NCBI GenBank assembly: GCA_027619145.1
Contig: JAQCGA010000136.1
Location: 1 to 8,781 of the forward strand
DNA length: 8,781 nt
Reading direction: 5' to 3'
Source: a bacterium
Lineage (GTDB): Bacteria > Latescibacterota > UBA2968 > GCA-2709665
Part shown: one piece after another, positions 6,550 through 8,781 of the stretch
How the letters are laid out: each line of letters starts with the position of its first letter
Position numbering within the stretch: the first letter of the stretch is position 1
Notes under the pieces: model-generated
Told to the model about the DNA's origin: nothing
Databases searched by the model: none
What the model saw: the letters and a program-made list of their open reading frames with translations, nothing else
Position numbers and translations under genes: made by a program

Positions 6550-7761
6550 ATGAACAACCATCCAATGCGCAGCAAGATTTGTATCACCGCAGGGCAGGCA
6601 AACGCCGACATTCTTGGAACAGACAATCGAGCGCTCCAGGCCGCCGTTGATTACGTTGCCGCACTGGGGGGCGGCGAAGTCCACATTGCACCCGGCCAAT
6701 ACACCATGCACGACTCGCTCCATCTCAGAAGCGGCGTCACCATTCGCGGACATGCCGGAGAAACCATCCTCGTCAAAGCCGATGCCGCTGAAAGCCCCTT
6801 GAGCCTGGATGGCGACTTTGGTGAAGAACAGGTAACCCTGGCAGCACCGGCCGGATTCACACCGGGATGCGGCATCAGCGTAACAGATGAGGGCTCAGGC
6901 GGGTTCCATACCGTGGTGGGCACTCTACTCTGGCAAGAAGGCGACACGTTCGGAGTCAGCAAACCCATGGGTGGAGACTATCTTGTAAGCCGCAATGCCA
7001 GAGCCGCAACCACCTTCCCTGTCATCAGCGGCTATTACGTTGAAAACGCGTGCATCGAGAACCTGACCATCCACGGAAACCGAAATAACAATCCAATGCT
7101 CAACGGGTGCAGAGGTGCAGGCATATTCCTGTATCGAGGGCACGGCACACGCATTGTGGGCTGCACCGTAGAAAACTACAACGGAGACGGCATCAGTTTT
7201 CAGCAAAGCAACGGCGTTCATGTTGAGAACTGCACCGCTACCAACAACACCTGCCTGGGAATTCATCCCGGGAGCGGAAGCGGTTCGCCAACGGTGCGCA
7301 ACTGCACCTCCACCGGCAACGGGCGTATTGGCCTGTACCTCTGCTGGCGCGTCAAGCACGGCATATTTGAAAACAACACCCTTCTACAAAATGGCGAAAC
7401 CGGTATCTCCATTGGCCACAAAGACACAGACAACATCTTCCGTCAGAACCAGGTGACAGGCAACGGCAATGAAGGCATCCTGTTCAGGAACGAAACCGAA
7501 CCAATGGCAGGCCACAGAAACCAATTTGAAGACAATAAAATTCTCAACAACGGCAGCAAAGAAGGCGGATACGGCGTTCGCATTCTGGGAGAAACCCACG
7601 ACCTGACTTTTTTGAGAAACCGCATTGGGAACACGGAAGGGGGCCTCCAGAAAGCCGCCTTCTACATTGGAAAATACGCCGACGGGGTGCTACTTGAGGA
7701 CAACGATCTTTCCGGCAACCTGGAACGCGAAGTCGAAGACCATCGAGGCGCTACAGTATGA
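6550..7761 (+). CDS. Right-handed parallel beta-helix (pectate-lyase-like) protein
   Basis: A 403-residue protein from the start chosen here. Residues about 28-68 match the opening of Pectate_lyase_3-type helices: ALQAAVDYVAALGGGEV, HIAPGQYTM, then LHLRSGVTIRGHAG. From about 165 to 390 there are repeated coils of roughly 22-24 residues with the pattern GI-x-hydrophobic, N-x-V/T, N-N (IENLTIHGN, GDGISF, HVENCTATNN, TVRNCTSTGN, HGIFENNTLLQNGETGIS, NIFRQNQVTGNGNEGIL, NQFEDNKILNNG, LTFLRNRIGN), i.e. PbH1 rungs with an Asn ladder. Such proteins usually bind or cleave polysaccharides; catalytic residues cannot be named. No signal peptide is visible, which is unusual for this fold. ATG 6550 is preferred over ATG 6523 because GAGGAAG (6537-6543) lies six bases before it. 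The TGA overlaps the ATG of the next gene (ATGA at 7758-7761). Base composition is less C-skewed than the neighbours. Confidence 0.85.
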   Translation: MNNHPMRSKICITAGQANADILGTDNRALQAAVDYVAALGGGEVHIAPGQYTMHDSLHLRSGVTIRGHAGETILVKADAAESPLSLDGDFGEEQVTLAAPAGFTPGCGISVTDEGSGGFHTVVGTLLWQEGDTFGVSKPMGGDYLVSRNARAATTFPVISGYYVENACIENLTIHGNRNNNPMLNGCRGAGIFLYRGHGTRIVGCTVENYNGDGISFQQSNGVHVENCTATNNTCLGIHPGSGSGSPTVRNCTSTGNGRIGLYLCWRVKHGIFENNTLLQNGETGISIGHKDTDNIFRQNQVTGNGNEGILFRNETEPMAGHRNQFEDNKILNNGSKEGGYGVRILGETHDLTFLRNRIGNTEGGLQKAAFYIGKYADGVLLEDNDLSGNLEREVEDHRGATV

Positions 7762-8781
7762 TCTGCAATAGATCAAATGCAGGTACATCCACCCTGAGGA
7801 ATGTCCTCATTTTTTCCCTGTTCCTCCTCCCCGTCTCCACCCCTGCAGCCGAACAACCGGCATACGACAGCGCCCTGCAGAACGCACACCAGGCCAGGCT
7901 TGCGCTGCAACATGCCCACGCATTTCTCCGGTACTGGACCGCACACAAAGATAGCCGCACCGCCCTCATCGCCACAGGGCCAGGCCGGGATCGCTGGACA
8001 GTTCGCGGTACAGCCACCGAAATCTATCCGACAATGGTCTGCGCCGCATACCTGACAGATCTCCCTTTTTTTGATGGCCTGTTACGGGAGACCCTGCGTG
8101 ACGAAACCCGCCTCACCACCCGCATCTCCGGCCTTCCCGACGATTACGACCTGAATACCGGCCGTTTCCTCCACACCGCCGTAGATACAGAACGCATTGT
8201 AGCGGCAGCCGCAGAGTATGCCGCCTCCGGACTCCTGCCCATCACCTCTTGTGTGGGGAACGACGTCTGGACAGATCGCCTCGAACAACTTGTACAGGCC
8301 ATTTTTACCCTGGCTTCTGTACAGACCACCTTCAGCAACGGCCCTCTCCCTTCTGAATACGCAGAAACCAACGGAAACCTCCTGCGGGTTCTCCCCTGGC
8401 TTGCAACCCACACCGGCAATCCAACGTATCTGGAATGGGCCCGTCGCATCGCCGATGCGTACTGCCTGGGCGTGTTGCCCAGTAACGGCGGCTTGCCTGC
8501 ACATCACTGGGATTTTTCAAATGACAGAGCTCGAAATCCAGCACTCATCCTCAACCACGCCGGCCGCGTGCTCATCGAGGGTCTTACATCTCTGTACGCC
8601 ACCGAAGTGCGCCTGAACTCCGGCCGGGCAGACATCTATCGGCCCACCCTATCTTACATGTTTGACATCTTGCTCACACGCGCCCGGAACCCCGAAGGGT
8701 TCTTCTATGCCCGCATCGAACCGGACAGCCGCGGCGGTTATTCCATAGACCGAAAAGCCAGATCCTCCGAATGGTCTCACC
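7758..8781 (+). CDS. Exported, probably alpha-helical protein, incomplete at the right edge; possible (alpha/alpha)-toroid sugar-active enzyme
   Basis: An open frame of 341 codons without a stop before the window ends. It begins at an ATG overlapping the stop of the beta-helix gene (ATGA), with GAGG (7745-7748) nine bases upstream, so translation is probably coupled. Residues 1-14 are polar with two Arg, followed by a hydrophobic core VLIFSLFLLPV and small residues (STPAA), giving a Sec signal peptide cut near residue 30-31. The rest reads as helices joined by aromatic loops, e.g. NAHQARLALQHAHAFLRYW (42-60), ETNGNLLRVLPWLATHTG (203-220), YLEWARRIADAY (224-235), LPAHHWDF (246-253) and NHAGRVLIEGLTSLYA (266-281). 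This resembles the helical toroids of polysaccharide lyases and glucuronyl hydrolases, but I do not recognise a named family and the C-terminal part is missing. The beta-helix neighbour supports a carbohydrate role, as inference only. Confidence 0.7.
   Translation, partial: MICNRSNAGTSTLRNVLIFSLFLLPVSTPAAEQPAYDSALQNAHQARLALQHAHAFLRYWTAHKDSRTALIATGPGRDRWTVRGTATEIYPTMVCAAYLTDLPFFDGLLRETLRDETRLTTRISGLPDDYDLNTGRFLHTAVDTERIVAAAAEYAASGLLPITSCVGNDVWTDRLEQLVQAIFTLASVQTTFSNGPLPSEYAETNGNLLRVLPWLATHTGNPTYLEWARRIADAYCLGVLPSNGGLPAHHWDFSNDRARNPALILNHAGRVLIEGLTSLYATEVRLNSGRADIYRPTLSYMFDILLTRARNPEGFFYARIEPDSRGGYSIDRKARSSEWSH

Noticed and set aside
7801..8055. Alternative plus-strand frame starting at ATG 7804 region, rich in Ser/Pro
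   Set aside because: It overlaps the coding frame beginning at 7758, which has a signal peptide, an ATGA overlap with the previous gene and stays open to the window edge.

Overview
The window is 8,781 bases of gene-dense bacterial chromosome with eight protein genes, seven complete and one running off the right edge. I see no RNA genes, CRISPR arrays, transposases or phage genes. Good Shine-Dalgarno sequences, Sec-type signal peptides and an outer-membrane-type barrel protein point to a diderm bacterium. The mix of a LarA-type protein, an Amidohydro_2 hydrolase, a Gfo/Idh/MocA oxidoreductase and a parallel beta-helix protein recalls free-living or symbiotic candidate phyla such as Poribacteria or Latescibacterota, or planctomycete relatives. 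That placement is an impression, not a result.

Left block (41-3381, minus strand): 2-phosphoglycerate kinase-like protein, then a metal-dependent amidohydrolase-family hydrolase, then a LarA/DUF2088-family protein. The last two are 11 bases apart, and the stop codon of the hydrolase runs into the ribosome binding site of the LarA-like gene. The kinase lies 90 bases upstream and has its own possible promoter. A reasonable but unproven reading is a small operon acting on 2-hydroxy acids: a lactonase-type hydrolase releasing a hydroxy acid, a racemase/epimerase, and a kinase of a phosphorylated hydroxy acid.

Middle block (3587-5263, plus strand): a small exported beta-barrel-like protein followed after 21 bases by a Gfo/Idh/MocA-type NAD(P)-dependent oxidoreductase. 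It converges, with only 10 bases between stop codons, on an M24-family aminopeptidase (5274-6410, minus strand) that keeps all five metal ligands.

Right block (6550-8781, plus strand): a parallel beta-helix protein without a visible signal peptide, overlapping by ATGA with an exported, probably alpha-helical protein that continues past the window. This pair looks like a carbohydrate-processing unit. The peptidase and this pair diverge from a 139-base region in which two promoter candidates, one on each strand, share the same -10 element.

The plus strand is clearly richer in C than G in genes of both orientations, which suggests replication-strand bias. The beta-helix gene is the exception, with sampled lines close to neutral. 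No single element is an obvious new defence or mobile system. The most interesting points are the LarA/hydrolase/2-phosphoglycerate kinase grouping, the shared -10 divergent promoter, and the coupled beta-helix plus unassigned exported protein.
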